Below are positions 39,395 to 48,088 of a stretch of DNA of 64,000 nt, piece by piece. The stretch spans positions 124,001 to 188,000 of the forward strand of contig NZ_VUOK01000018.1 in NCBI RefSeq assembly GCF_009806555.1, written 5' to 3'. The position numbers and the translations under genes are program-made. Each line of letters begins with the position of its first letter. Positions within the stretch are counted from its first letter, which is position 1. The DNA is from Methylobacterium sp. 2A (lineage in GTDB: Bacteria > Pseudomonadota > Alphaproteobacteria > Rhizobiales > Beijerinckiaceae). Below the pieces are notes generated by a model, which did not search any database, was not told the origin of the DNA, and saw only the letters and a list, made by a program, of their open reading frames with translations.

Positions 39395-40510
39395 CTAGAG
39401 GTTGTACCGGCTGTCGGTACCCGATCGAGCCATGGTCAGCTCGATGAACCGGGACATCTCGCGGGTGAAGCGGTCCAGGCCGAATTCCGACGCCCGACGG
39501 GCGATCCGCTCGGGATCGAAGGCGATTTGCCGGCTCCGCTCGACGGCGTCGATCAGGCCATCGACCGTCTGTTCCTGGAAGAACGTGCCGGTGATCCCGT
39601 CCTGGACGGTTTCCGTTGCCCCGCCGCGCGCATACGCGATGACCGGGCGACCGCTCGCCATCGCCTCGACCGGCACGATGCCGAAATCCTCCTCCCCCGG
39701 GAAGATCAAGGCTTGGCAGCGCGCGTAGTGATGCTTGAGGACCGCAAAAGGCTGCGGCCCGAGGATCTTCACCGTGGGACCCGCCAGGCTGCGCAATTCG
39801 CGCAGCATCTCGCCGCCGCCGATGACGACGAGAGGCTTCTGCAACCGGTTGAACGCTTCGACGGCCAATTCCGGCCGCTTGTATCGGACAAGCTCGCCAA
39901 CCATCAGGTAGAAATCGCCGAGCTCGTGGTCGGGAACGATGGCGAAGGCGTCCGTATCGACGGGCGGATAGACCACCGTTGCGTGGCGCCGATAATAGGT
40001 TTCGATGCGACGGGCGACGGTGGCCGAGTTCGCCACGAATTCATGCACCCGGTTGGCGGAAATGGAGTCCCAGTTGCGGATGTAATGTGCCGCAGGGGGC
40101 ATGATGAGGCGGTTGATGAAACTCGTGCGCTCCCTGTAGTCATGGAACATGTTCCAGACGTAGCGCATCGGCGAATGGCAATAGCAGATATGTGTCGCCG
40201 CAGAGGGTGGGATGATGCCTTTCGCAGGGCCCGACTCGCTGCTGATCACGAGGTCGTAGCCGCGCAGGTCGAGCTGCTCCAGAGCCATGGGCATGAGCGG
40301 CAGGTACGACTTGTATTTCGCGACCGAGAACGGCAATCGGCCGATGAACGACGTCTTGATCTGGTGCGCCTTGATGGTCGCAGAGATCGCCGTCGGGTCG
40401 TAAGCGTGCGTGAAGATATCCGCGTTCGGATACATGTTGCACAGGGCTTCCACGACCTTCTCGCCGCCGCGCATCCCCACGAGCCAATAATGAACAATCG
40501 CAACTTTCAT
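39395..40510 (-). CDS. Family 4 glycosyltransferase, WbaZ-like
   Basis: This 371-residue GT4 enzyme begins MKVAIVHYWLVGMRGGEKVV, the start typical of WbaZ-type mannosyltransferases of O-antigen and exopolysaccharide clusters. SPMRYVWNMFHDY is another mark of this subgroup. The donor domain has MVGELVRYKRPELAVEAF and FPGEEDFGIVPVEAMASGRP. Mannosyl transfer is suggested only by similarity to that subgroup. It lies between the other GT4 gene and the polysaccharide export gene on the same strand. The ribosome-binding site is weak. Confidence 0.88.
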   Translation of the reverse strand: MKVAIVHYWLVGMRGGEKVVEALCNMYPNADIFTHAYDPTAISATIKAHQIKTSFIGRLPFSVAKYKSYLPLMPMALEQLDLRGYDLVISSESGPAKGIIPPSAATHICYCHSPMRYVWNMFHDYRERTSFINRLIMPPAAHYIRNWDSISANRVHEFVANSATVARRIETYYRRHATVVYPPVDTDAFAIVPDHELGDFYLMVGELVRYKRPELAVEAFNRLQKPLVVIGGGEMLRELRSLAGPTVKILGPQPFAVLKHHYARCQALIFPGEEDFGIVPVEAMASGRPVIAYARGGATETVQDGITGTFFQEQTVDGLIDAVERSRQIAFDPERIARRASEFGLDRFTREMSRFIELTMARSGTDSRYNL

Positions 40511-40858
40511 TCAGTTGGCCTCATGTGAAGATTTGTTTTATCGATATCGTTGTGACGGTGCGAAGTCCGGATCCGATGACGCGGGGCGCGCTGCATCGCT
40601 CTTGGCCCTAGCCCGGCGCGTTCCACCGCGGCCTGCGCGCCTCTGCACCGCAGCGCGCGGCGGACCCGTCCAGCTACCGACGAGACCGTGGTGCCGCATC
40701 GGTTGCACCCGGATGTGGATTGTGAAGCACCCTGGGGCGTGCCGGCTTGGCGGATCGCCAGAGCCGTTCCCGTTCGCGGTGCGATCGGGAACGACGCTAA
40801 GCCCCTGTCCTGCACGCTTTCGTACATCGAGCCCCCGCCGGCTTCGGCGGGGCGCGCG
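40511..40858. other. Gene-free spacer with GC-rich hairpin
   Basis: 348 bp between the export protein gene and the WbaZ-like gene. At 40833-40852, CCCCGCCG-GCTT-CGGCGGGG forms an 8-bp hairpin just past the export gene stop and may end its transcript, though no T-run follows. The rest likely holds the promoter of the WbaZ-like gene. No gene is supported. Confidence 0.45.
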
Positions 40859-42220
40859 CTAGCGGATGCTCTTCAGCTGCGCTCCGGGGAGCTGGCCGGC
40901 CGCCTGCTCGGATCCGAGCTCGCTGCGCCCGGTCTCGGCAAAATCGGGCCGCCGGTTGATGCGGACGCGGATGACATCCTCGGGGAAGACGGGCGTGCTC
41001 TCCTCGGCGGCGATCTCCTGCGCCTTTCCGTCGACCTTGCGGACGATGCTGTAGGAAATGCGGGCGTTCCGGTCGCTCGCCTTGGAGATGTACCCGTCGG
41101 TTTCCGACAGCAGCGCCTGAGCCGTGCTGATCTTCTCCTTGGTTTCCTGCATCTTCAGCGAAACGTCGTGGATTTCGTCGGAAACCGAGTTCTTGAACTT
41201 GTTGCGCAGCTCCAGGCTGTCGCGATCGGCCTTGCTCAGCTCCTGCTGGGCGCGGAGGATCGAGGTCGAGATATCGAGCTTGGACGATTCGAATTGCGCG
41301 AGCTGCTGTTCGAGGGTCGATTGCCGCGCATTGACGGTCAGGCCCTTGTTCATGAGGGTATCGACCGCATCCCGCTCGCGCTTGGCGAGTTCGATCTGCC
41401 GCTGCTGAGACTGCGCCCGCTCGTTGAGCGAGGTGACTTCCTGAGCGAGCAGAACCTTGAGCGCCTCGTAGGATTTGAGCTGCGCGCGCATCGACTCCTT
41501 GCGCGACTGGAAGATGTTGACCTGTTGCTTGATGAAATCGCGAACGGTCGGGTTGTTCGCCTGATTGTTGACCTCGGCGGGGAACGAGACGCTGTTGGCG
41601 TCGGCCAGTTCCGCGTTCAGACGCGCGAGCCGTGTCATGTAGGAGGACAGGGTCAGCTGGAGGACGTTGAGATCCCCCTCGCCGCTGATCGATTCCCGCT
41701 CCGGCCGCTCGTCGGCGGTCCGGCGGAACCCGCCCGCGATGCCGACCGCCTGGAGGACCGTGAGGTTGGGCCGGTACGGGTAATCACCGGCCTTCGTCAC
41801 CGGGCCGAGGATGTAGAACGGGCGATACTGGGTGATCTCGATCGCGATCTCCGGCCGCTTGACGGTGCCGATCTTCTTGACCAGCCCCTCCGCGATGACA
41901 TCGGACAGCTCGCTCGTCGTCTTACCGGCCGCCTTCACGTCGCCGATCAGGGGCATCGACATGTAGCCCGATGAATTGATCGTGTACTCGCCTGAGATCG
42001 CATCCCATTCGTAGACCTGAGCCTGCGAGGCACGCCATTCGCTGGCCCGCACGCGCGTCTTGTCGCCTGCACCGAGCTTGTAGTCGCCTTCGAGGGCGTG
42101 GCCGCTCGCCGGCAGCATCACGATCAGGACGACCAGCGAACAGACGACGGCCAGGGCTCTCGATCCGGCGCGGCGCATGCGTTTTATTCGGCGGTTCCAA
42201 CCGCCCGCATGTTTATCCAT
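40859..42220 (-). CDS. Outer-membrane polysaccharide export protein (OPX, ExoF/Wza type)
   Basis: This 453-residue periplasmic/outer-membrane export protein should form or gate the channel for an exopolysaccharide. A signal segment (RALAVVCSLVVLIVMLPASGHA) covers about residues 22-43. It is followed by the poly_export domain (YKLGAGDKTRVRASEW ... ITQYRPFYILGPVTKAGDYP) and a SLBB-like part (VLQAVGIAGGFRR). A long coiled coil at about 200-395 is typical of ExoF-type rather than Wza proteins. No lipobox cysteine is present. A later start (Met15, in MRRAGSRALA) would also give a good signal peptide. It probably works with the two GT4 genes downstream and the epimerase at 48895. Confidence 0.88.
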   Translation of the reverse strand: MDKHAGGWNRRIKRMRRAGSRALAVVCSLVVLIVMLPASGHALEGDYKLGAGDKTRVRASEWRASQAQVYEWDAISGEYTINSSGYMSMPLIGDVKAAGKTTSELSDVIAEGLVKKIGTVKRPEIAIEITQYRPFYILGPVTKAGDYPYRPNLTVLQAVGIAGGFRRTADERPERESISGEGDLNVLQLTLSSYMTRLARLNAELADANSVSFPAEVNNQANNPTVRDFIKQQVNIFQSRKESMRAQLKSYEALKVLLAQEVTSLNERAQSQQRQIELAKRERDAVDTLMNKGLTVNARQSTLEQQLAQFESSKLDISTSILRAQQELSKADRDSLELRNKFKNSVSDEIHDVSLKMQETKEKISTAQALLSETDGYISKASDRNARISYSIVRKVDGKAQEIAAEESTPVFPEDVIRVRINRRPDFAETGRSELGSEQAAGQLPGAQLKSIR

Positions 42221-42968
42221 GATGGTAATCCTTACGCATTGCCGATCCGGGAATTAAGCCATTCCTAATATCGGATCCAGGCGGAAACCCGCCTGATCTA
42301 AGAACTTGGTGTCCGGTCCGGCCGCAATCCGACATGGCCCGCCCAGATCGGCCCCCGCTCATGCGGGGACCGGGCGCTTCAGGAACAGGCGCCGGCCACC
42401 CCGATGCGTCCCCGATCCGCATCGGGCGAAAGGGCGCGCCATGCCGCTGCATCCGGGACTGTGCCGGGAAGGCCCAGCCGCGTCCAGGCCCGGGAACCGG
42501 CTCCTCAGGTTGGAGAATGCGCAGATCCTGCGGGCGCGATACGGGATCGCGCGGCATCGGCGGGCCAGCCTCCGGAGGGGCGGCGTTCGCGCGTCCGGAC
42601 CGGCTCGCCGTACGGGGCGTGAACGTCATGATGCCGCTCATCGATCCGGTGCCTCCTGGGCTGATCGCGCAGCCGCTTCGGCGCGATCTGACGCCGAACT
42701 CATATGGCGACCAATAGAGCGGTCTTCAGCCGCGCGTCGCGTCACGCCCGGATATACAGGAAGACGGGCGGAAACACCTATTGGCTGATCACGCGACGCT
42801 CAAAAGGGTTTCTCGGCAAAGGCCCGGCGGATGAAACAGGCAAGAACATTGCCATGCGCGATCCGTCGCGCCGCGTGGGGCGGGCCGCCACAGGCGCCGG
42901 GTCGTGTCGCTGCTTGGCGCCGCTGCTCCGGTGAGCGGAGGGATGACCGATGGTTTCGCGCCTGTGCA
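42221..42968. other. 748-bp region without a supported gene
   Basis: The largest gene-free stretch in the window, between the polysaccharide export gene and a small membrane protein gene. Several open frames exist on both strands, but all are Arg/Pro/Gly-rich and lack ribosome-binding sites or recognisable domains. It should contain the promoter of the export gene. No tRNA or repeat is seen. A degraded gene cannot be excluded. Confidence 0.4.
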
Positions 42969-43196
42969 TCACAGCCGCTTGGCCGACGCGACGCGACGGC
43001 GTTGGATCCACCCGGCGATGCGGCACCACAGCCTGTTCGGAAGCCAGTACAGCTTCACCACCATCGCGCAGGCGGCCAGGAGCAGCAGGAACAGGTACGC
43101 CACCGCGTTCAGCATCAGGCCCGGGGGCTCGTCGGCCTCGGCCCGGTCGTACCAGAGCGGGTCATCGTACCGGCGCGGATCATTATCGTCCAACAC
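42969..43196 (-). CDS. Small single-pass membrane protein, 75 aa
   Basis: This 75-residue protein has an acidic N-terminal part rich in Asp, Arg and Tyr (DDNDPRRYDDPLWYDRAEA), one strong helix (NAVAYLFLLLLAACAMVVKL, about residues 29-48) and a basic C-terminus (RRRVASAKRL). The start is GTG 43196, supported by a GGAGAG site 7 bp upstream. Charge distribution suggests the C-terminus is in the cytoplasm. I do not recognise a family. It is divergent from tRNA-Pro. Confidence 0.6.
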   Translation of the reverse strand: MLDDNDPRRYDDPLWYDRAEADEPPGLMLNAVAYLFLLLLAACAMVVKLYWLPNRLWCRIAGWIQRRRVASAKRL

Positions 43197-43418
43197 TGGG
43201 ATCTCTCCATCACGCGCCGGGGCGCGGCAGGAGACGTTAGCAAATCATTTACCAATGCCGCTGTCACGATCGACTGATGAATCGGCGGCCGACGGACCCG
43301 GAAATTTCCTGTGGGTTTCCCACGGATCGGCGCCGGTTCGGCCGCGATGGCTTGTGCGTCGCTTGCCTTGCGGCGCGGCGGGCAAAACGCTAGGGATCAG
43401 AGCCCCTAAACGGGGTGT

Positions 43419-43495
<77 letters not shown>

Positions 43496-43520
43496 TTTGT
43501 TCAGGAGCCTGTCGCGTCAG

Positions 43521-43832
43521 ATGCCGAGTGCCCGCATCTTCCGTCCGTCTCGGGATGCCACGCAGTCCGGCCTTGCCCGGACCAAGCAATGGATCCTGGA
43601 GTTCGACCGGACCAGCCCGCGCGAGATCGATCCGCTCATGGGCTGGAACGGATCCTCCGACATGATGCAGCAGGTCCGGCTGGAATTCGACACGGAAGAG
43701 GAGGCGGTGGCCTACGCCAAGCGCGAGGGCATCGCCTACCGTGTCGAGCAGCCGGCCAAGCCCGCGGCCCGCAAGGGCCTGTCCTACTCGGACAATTTCA
43801 AGTTCAACCGGACCGCGCCCTGGACGCATTAG
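43521..43832 (+). CDS. NADH dehydrogenase accessory subunit (NDUFS4-like)
   Basis: This 103-residue protein of the ETC complex I conserved family (NDUFS4/18-kDa type) is an accessory subunit of NADH:ubiquinone oxidoreductase found in mitochondria and alphaproteobacteria. ARIFRPSRDATQSGLARTKQ and WILEFDRTSPREIDPLMGW are the family blocks, and LEFDTEEEAVAYAKREGIAY and NFKFNRTAPWTH complete it. Length is normal for the bacterial form. It is encoded away from the nuo operon, as is usual. It begins just after tRNA-Pro. Confidence 0.95.
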   Translation: MPSARIFRPSRDATQSGLARTKQWILEFDRTSPREIDPLMGWNGSSDMMQQVRLEFDTEEEAVAYAKREGIAYRVEQPAKPAARKGLSYSDNFKFNRTAPWTH

Positions 43833-43938
43833 GGCGCTCTGCGCCGGCGTGGATGTCGGTTCGGCGCGAGAGGGCGCGTCAAAACAAAGGCTGAGTGCCG
43901 CGCTCGATGGCAGCGCGATCGGGCACGGCTCTGGCGCG

Positions 43939-44397
43939 TCAGGCGCCCCGCCGCGCCCGCCATGCCGGGTAAGGCGACTCGCCCGGCGGCCGCATTTGGC
44001 TGAGCTTCATGGGTTGCGCGTCGAGGGGTTGGCACAACTCGGCGTAGATCGTCGCGCTGCCGGCGCCGTACTGCTCGGCCTCCTCGGCCGAGAAGGCGAA
44101 GTAGCCCCGCCTGAAGCCCGCGAGCCGCATCGCGGCATGGCACATCGGGCAGGGGCGCCCGCTCGCGTACATCACGCAGTCGGAGAGGTCGCGGCGGCCC
44201 AGGATCCGGCTCGCCTCGCGCAACGCCACCATCTCGGCATGGGCGCTCGGATCGTTGGTCGCGTGGACCGTGTTGGCGGCCCGCACAAGGACGGCGCCGT
44301 CGCGCACGATCACGGCCCCGTAGGGCGCGCCGCCGGCCGCGACATTCTCGGCGGCGAGCGCGACGGCCTCGCCGATATAGGTCTCGTGCGTGGACAT
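43939..44397 (-). CDS. Nucleoside/base deaminase (CDA superfamily)
   Basis: This 152-residue zinc deaminase of the guanine/cytidine deaminase-like group has His53 and Glu55 (PSAHAEMVAL) and Cys83 and Cys86 (GRPCPMCHAAM) as the zinc and catalytic residues. The N-terminal IGEAVALAAENVAAGGAPYG resembles GuaD- and TadA-like enzymes. The C-terminal YAELCQPLDAQPMKLSQMRP is closer to guanine deaminase-like members. Substrate cannot be fixed from sequence. ATG 44397 lies 47 bp after the SPL-like gene stop on the same strand, so the two are probably co-transcribed. That is an unusual pairing of base deaminase and photolesion-repair-like enzyme. Confidence 0.9.
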   Translation of the reverse strand: MSTHETYIGEAVALAAENVAAGGAPYGAVIVRDGAVLVRAANTVHATNDPSAHAEMVALREASRILGRRDLSDCVMYASGRPCPMCHAAMRLAGFRRGYFAFSAEEAEQYGAGSATIYAELCQPLDAQPMKLSQMRPPGESPYPAWRARRGA

Positions 44398-44444
44398 GAT
44401 CCGGCCCCCTCGCTCGCGCTCCAACGCCGGGGATGGCCGGGAGT

Positions 44445-45512
44445 TCAGAACGCGTAGCGCACCGTGCAGGAGGGCAGGGACTCGGCGAGCAGCGCCTTGA
44501 AGCGGGCGAGCCACTTGCCCTTCCAGCCGGTCCGATAGCGCAGGTTGGTGCCCCCGCCCTCCGAGATCTTGGCCTCCTGGATGTCCGGCCGCCACAGGAG
44601 ATCCTCGGCGCGGGGATGCCAGCCGAGGTTCACCGCATGCAGATCCGCGTTGTGGGTCAGCATGATGATCTCGCATTTGAGCTGCGCCCGGGCGGCGTCC
44701 GAGAGCGTGGCGTCGATCTCGGCGAAGAGGGCGCGCCAATCGGCCTCCCAGCCCTCGTAGAGGATCACCGGCGAGAAATTGGCGTGGACCTCGTAGCCGG
44801 CCGCCACGAAGTCGTTGATGGCGGCGATCCGCTCCGGCATCGGCGCCGTGCGCACGTCGACGACCCGGGCGATGCGCGCCGGCATGAGCGAGAACCGGAT
44901 CCGCGTCTTGCCCTGCGGATCGTAATCCAACAGGGCGCGGTTCACGGTCTTGGTGGCGAAGGACGCCTTCGCGTTCGGCAGGCCGCGGAACAGCGCGATC
45001 ATACGCGCGACGCCGCTGCTCACCGCGGCATCGACCGAGAGGTCGCCGTTCTCCCCGATGTCGTAGACCCAGAAGGCCGGATCGATCAGGTCCGGCGCCG
45101 GCAGGGGCCCCTGGCGCGCGGCATGACGGCCGATCGCCGCGCAGGCCTGTTCGATGTTCACGAACAGCGAGATCGGATTGGCGAAGCCCTTGCGGCGCGG
45201 CACGTAGCAATAGGCGCAGGCCATCGCGCAGCCGTTGGAGGTCGAGGGCGCGATGAAATGGGCGCTCCGGCCGTTCGGCCGCATGGTGAGACCCTTCTTC
45301 ACCCCGAGGACGAGGGTCGAGCGCTTGATCCGCACCCAATCGTCCACGGATCCGGCATTCCCGTGCAGATCCGGGATGTTCCAGTGCGAGGGCACCGTGA
45401 TGCGTTCGGCATCGGGGAAGCGCGCCAGGATCTCCTGGCCGAGCGGGAAATCCGCCACCGCGGGTTCCTGGTAGATCCTTCGGATATCGAGGAGATCGCG
45501 CGTGAGAGCCAT
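44445..45512 (-). CDS. Spore-photoproduct-lyase-like radical SAM protein
   Basis: This 355-residue radical SAM enzyme of the SplB-like group has a cluster motif CxxxCxxC in CAMACAYC (Cys95, Cys99, Cys102), preceded by AHFIAPSTSNG, the usual SPL context. Later segments (ASFATKTVNRALLDYDPQGK, RFSLMPARIARVVDVRTAP, VHANFSPVILYEGWEADW, CEIIMLTHNADLH) follow SPL order. Spore photoproduct lyase reverses a thymine dimer in spore DNA. This organism group does not sporulate, so the substrate is probably another lesion. ATG 45512 gives the family N-terminus; upstream in-frame sequence looks non-coding. A deaminase gene follows at 47 bp. Confidence 0.88.
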   Translation of the reverse strand: MALTRDLLDIRRIYQEPAVADFPLGQEILARFPDAERITVPSHWNIPDLHGNAGSVDDWVRIKRSTLVLGVKKGLTMRPNGRSAHFIAPSTSNGCAMACAYCYVPRRKGFANPISLFVNIEQACAAIGRHAARQGPLPAPDLIDPAFWVYDIGENGDLSVDAAVSSGVARMIALFRGLPNAKASFATKTVNRALLDYDPQGKTRIRFSLMPARIARVVDVRTAPMPERIAAINDFVAAGYEVHANFSPVILYEGWEADWRALFAEIDATLSDAARAQLKCEIIMLTHNADLHAVNLGWHPRAEDLLWRPDIQEAKISEGGGTNLRYRTGWKGKWLARFKALLAESLPSCTVRYAF

Positions 45513-45654
45513 GACGAATCCGGGGCCCGGACGCGGCCCGACGCCCGATATGGTGTCGGGCCGCAGGGCGGGAACGGCTTGCGACTCGTCGTCCTGGGGC
45601 AGCGCTCGGCTTCCGGATGCGTCCTGTGTTGCGCGGCCGCGCGGTGAGCCATGA

Positions 45655-45737
45655 CATGTCCGGCTGAAAGTCCGTGGCGCCACAAAGCCGGGACAAATCC
45701 CGGTGTCTATGGACGCCGGTTGCTCTGCAACATTATC
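45655..45737 (+). ncRNA. Candidate structured leader RNA upstream of GGDEF-EAL gene
   Basis: The leader contains a GAAA-type loop (GGCTGAAAGTCC), GCGCCACAAAGCC, a CCGGGA-CAAA-TCCCGG hairpin, then TCTATGGACGCCGG and a GTTGC-TCT-GCAAC hairpin. The CAAAGCC block followed by a hairpin and an ATGGxxGCCGG block recalls the core of GEMM-I cyclic-di-GMP riboswitches. However, the 5' GGCAAACC block is not seen and pairing differs. Placement 67 bp before a cyclic-di-GMP enzyme gene makes the idea attractive, but it is unproven. Confidence 0.35.
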
Positions 45738-45803
45738 TTACGATTCATGGGGGAGAATCGCGCGTCTCTGGGTAGACGCGCGTCGACTGTCCGGGATCAG
45801 GAG

Positions 45804-47810
45804 ATGACTGTTCCGCTGCCCGCGGGCCTGAGTGAAGCTGCCCGTCCGGCCGAGCTGCTCGCGCGCGCCCTCGTTCGGAGCGACCAGCTCCAAGCCATGC
45901 GCGGCAGCGTCCTGGCGGCGATTCCGGTCAACATGCTCCTCGGTCTGGCCAGCACATGGGTCGCCTTTCACAGCGGCCATGGTGAGGCTGGCGCCATCTG
46001 GTTCACGGTCTCCACGGCCGTCAACCTCCTGCGGATCGGCCTGTGCCGCGCTCCCTGTCTCGGGCTGGGCCTGACGCCGGACACGACGCCCGCCATGGCC
46101 GCCGCGTCCCTGCGGTCCGCCGATCGGCACCTGTGCGCCTGCATCGCGGCGGCATTCCTGTCCGGCTTGGTCTGGGCCTGCCAGCCCCTGCTCTGCGAGG
46201 GCTACACCTCGGCGCAGACCCTGTTCTACCTCGTGATCACCTGCGGCATCACGGCCGGCGCGGTGACGCACGGGACGGCGTATGCGCGGATCCCGCTGGC
46301 CTTCATCCTGCCGCCGCTGCTCTCGGTCACCGTCTGCCTCGTCGCGGCCGGCGATTTCGACCGGGACTGCCTCGCGGCCTGCGTGCTGCTCTACCTCCTG
46401 GCCCTGACGCATACGGCGTTCCGGAGCGAGGCCGGTTTCTGTGAGGCGAGCCGGATCAAGAACGAGGCGACCGCGCTGGCGCGATCCCGCGCTGAGGCCC
46501 ATGCAAGCGTGAGCGCCCTGGCCGATGAGATGCGCCGCCGCGCCACGCACGACGACCTGACCGGTCTCTTCAATCGGGCCGGCTTCATTCAACAGGCGGA
46601 AAGTCGCCTCCAGGCCGGCGCGATCAGCCTGCTGCTGCTCGATCTCGACGGCTTCAAGCTCGTCAACGACGTCTACGGCCACAAGGCCGGCGACCGGGTG
46701 CTGGTCGAGGTGGCCCGACGCATCCGCGCCGTGCTGCCGGGCAACGGCCTCGCGGCGCGGCTCGGGGGGGATGAGTTCGCGGTGCTGTACGATCCCGCCG
46801 CGTCCGGCATCCCCCAGGATCAGCTCGCGGCGAGTCTCGTCGCGGCGGTCGCGCAGCCGCTGGACGGGTTCGATGCGGGCCGGCTCGGGGTGAGCATCGG
46901 CGTTCATTCCGGCACGGAGCCGAGCCTGACGGAGATGTTGAGCTGCGCCGACGCGGCTCTGTATGCCGCGAAGGCGGCCGGGCGGAACCATTACCGGATG
47001 TTCGATGCGGGCCTGCGCGAGCGTCTGCAGATCCGCCGCGATCTGGAGCGCGACCTCTCGACGGCCCTCGCGGAGGCCGATTTGGAGGTGTGGTTCCAGC
47101 CGATCTATGCCCTGGACGCGCAGACGCTGGTGGGGCTCGAAGCCCTGGTGCGCTGGCAGCACCCGCGGCTCGGCTGGATCGCGCCGCCCGACCTGGTCGT
47201 CACGGCGGCGACCGCTGGGCTGACCGAGTCGCTGCTGCGCTACATCCTCGAACAGGTCTGCGCGATGATGCAGATCCTGCGCGCCCGGGGCCTCGGGACG
47301 GTGCGCGTCGCCATGAACGTCTCCCCGCAGGAGATGGCCCAGGTGCCGGTGGACGAGATCGTCATCGAGCGATTGAACCGCCTCGATCTGCCGCCCGCGA
47401 TGCTGGAGATCGAGATCACCGAGGAAACCGCGCTTGATATCGCGGCCGTTCAGGGCAAGCTGCACGGCCTGTCCCGCGCGGGCATCCGCGTGGCCCTCGA
47501 CGATTTCGGCATCGGCTACTCGTCGCTTTCGTCGCTGCGCCAGCTTCGGGCGGACCGGATCAAGATCGACCGGAGCTTCGTGACGGGCCTCAGCGACTCG
47601 GACGACAAGCGCGGCCTTGTCCTCGCGGTCCTCGGCCTCGGCCGCATGCTCGGGCTTGAGGTCGTGGCCGAAGGGGTCGAATCCGACGAGGATCTCCGCA
47701 CCCTGCAGACGATGGGCTGCCCGTTCCTCCAGGGCTACCACCTCGGCCGGCCGATGCCGGTGCCTGAACTGGAGGCCAAGGTGTTCGCGAACCGCATCGC
47801 GGCGGCCTGA
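45804..47810 (+). CDS. Membrane GGDEF-EAL protein (cyclic-di-GMP synthesis/degradation)
   Basis: This protein of about 668 residues has six membrane helices in the first 220 residues (for example VLAAIPVNMLLGLASTWVAF and AAFLSGLVWACQPLLC), then a diguanylate cyclase and a phosphodiesterase domain. DLDGFKLVNDVYGHKAGD and RLGGDEFAVLYD are an intact GGDEF site. The EAL domain has GLEALVRWQHPRLG, NVSPQEM, EITEETALD, ALDDFGIGYSSLSSL and VAEGVES, so both activities look possible. ATG 45804 is chosen on codon use. The AGGAG just before it abuts the start, and an in-frame ATG at 45747 is an alternative. A possible structured leader RNA precedes it. Confidence 0.92.
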   Translation: MTVPLPAGLSEAARPAELLARALVRSDQLQAMRGSVLAAIPVNMLLGLASTWVAFHSGHGEAGAIWFTVSTAVNLLRIGLCRAPCLGLGLTPDTTPAMAAASLRSADRHLCACIAAAFLSGLVWACQPLLCEGYTSAQTLFYLVITCGITAGAVTHGTAYARIPLAFILPPLLSVTVCLVAAGDFDRDCLAACVLLYLLALTHTAFRSEAGFCEASRIKNEATALARSRAEAHASVSALADEMRRRATHDDLTGLFNRAGFIQQAESRLQAGAISLLLLDLDGFKLVNDVYGHKAGDRVLVEVARRIRAVLPGNGLAARLGGDEFAVLYDPAASGIPQDQLAASLVAAVAQPLDGFDAGRLGVSIGVHSGTEPSLTEMLSCADAALYAAKAAGRNHYRMFDAGLRERLQIRRDLERDLSTALAEADLEVWFQPIYALDAQTLVGLEALVRWQHPRLGWIAPPDLVVTAATAGLTESLLRYILEQVCAMMQILRARGLGTVRVAMNVSPQEMAQVPVDEIVIERLNRLDLPPAMLEIEITEETALDIAAVQGKLHGLSRAGIRVALDDFGIGYSSLSSLRQLRADRIKIDRSFVTGLSDSDDKRGLVLAVLGLGRMLGLEVVAEGVESDEDLRTLQTMGCPFLQGYHLGRPMPVPELEAKVFANRIAAA

Positions 47811-48088
47811 GAAGACGGTCCGGATCGCCCGCTCGATCGGCGTCGATCCAGCCCCCTTTGACAGAGTTGTGAGCACGTCCAGGTGAACCCTTCGGCCCGG
47901 TGTGCATTCCTCTGGGCCGTTCGGCACTGGCCGAGCCGCGCTGCGATGCGACCGCGCGGCCGGGCGGTCGCGGGGTATTCAGTGCGATATGCTCACGGAA
48001 GTGCGTTTTGAGAGCATAACCTCTGGAAAACGTCCGTTTTCAAATTCGATCGTTCGAATGGGTAATTGCTTAACCTGAGCGGTACGGC

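Noticed and set aside
42306..42788. Open frames in the 748-bp gap
   Set aside because: Several overlapping frames in the same stretch, none with a ribosome-binding site, domain or normal codon use.
45738..47927. 729-codon frame opposite the GGDEF-EAL gene
   Set aside because: Antisense shadow, rich in Arg, Gln and Asp, without any motif.
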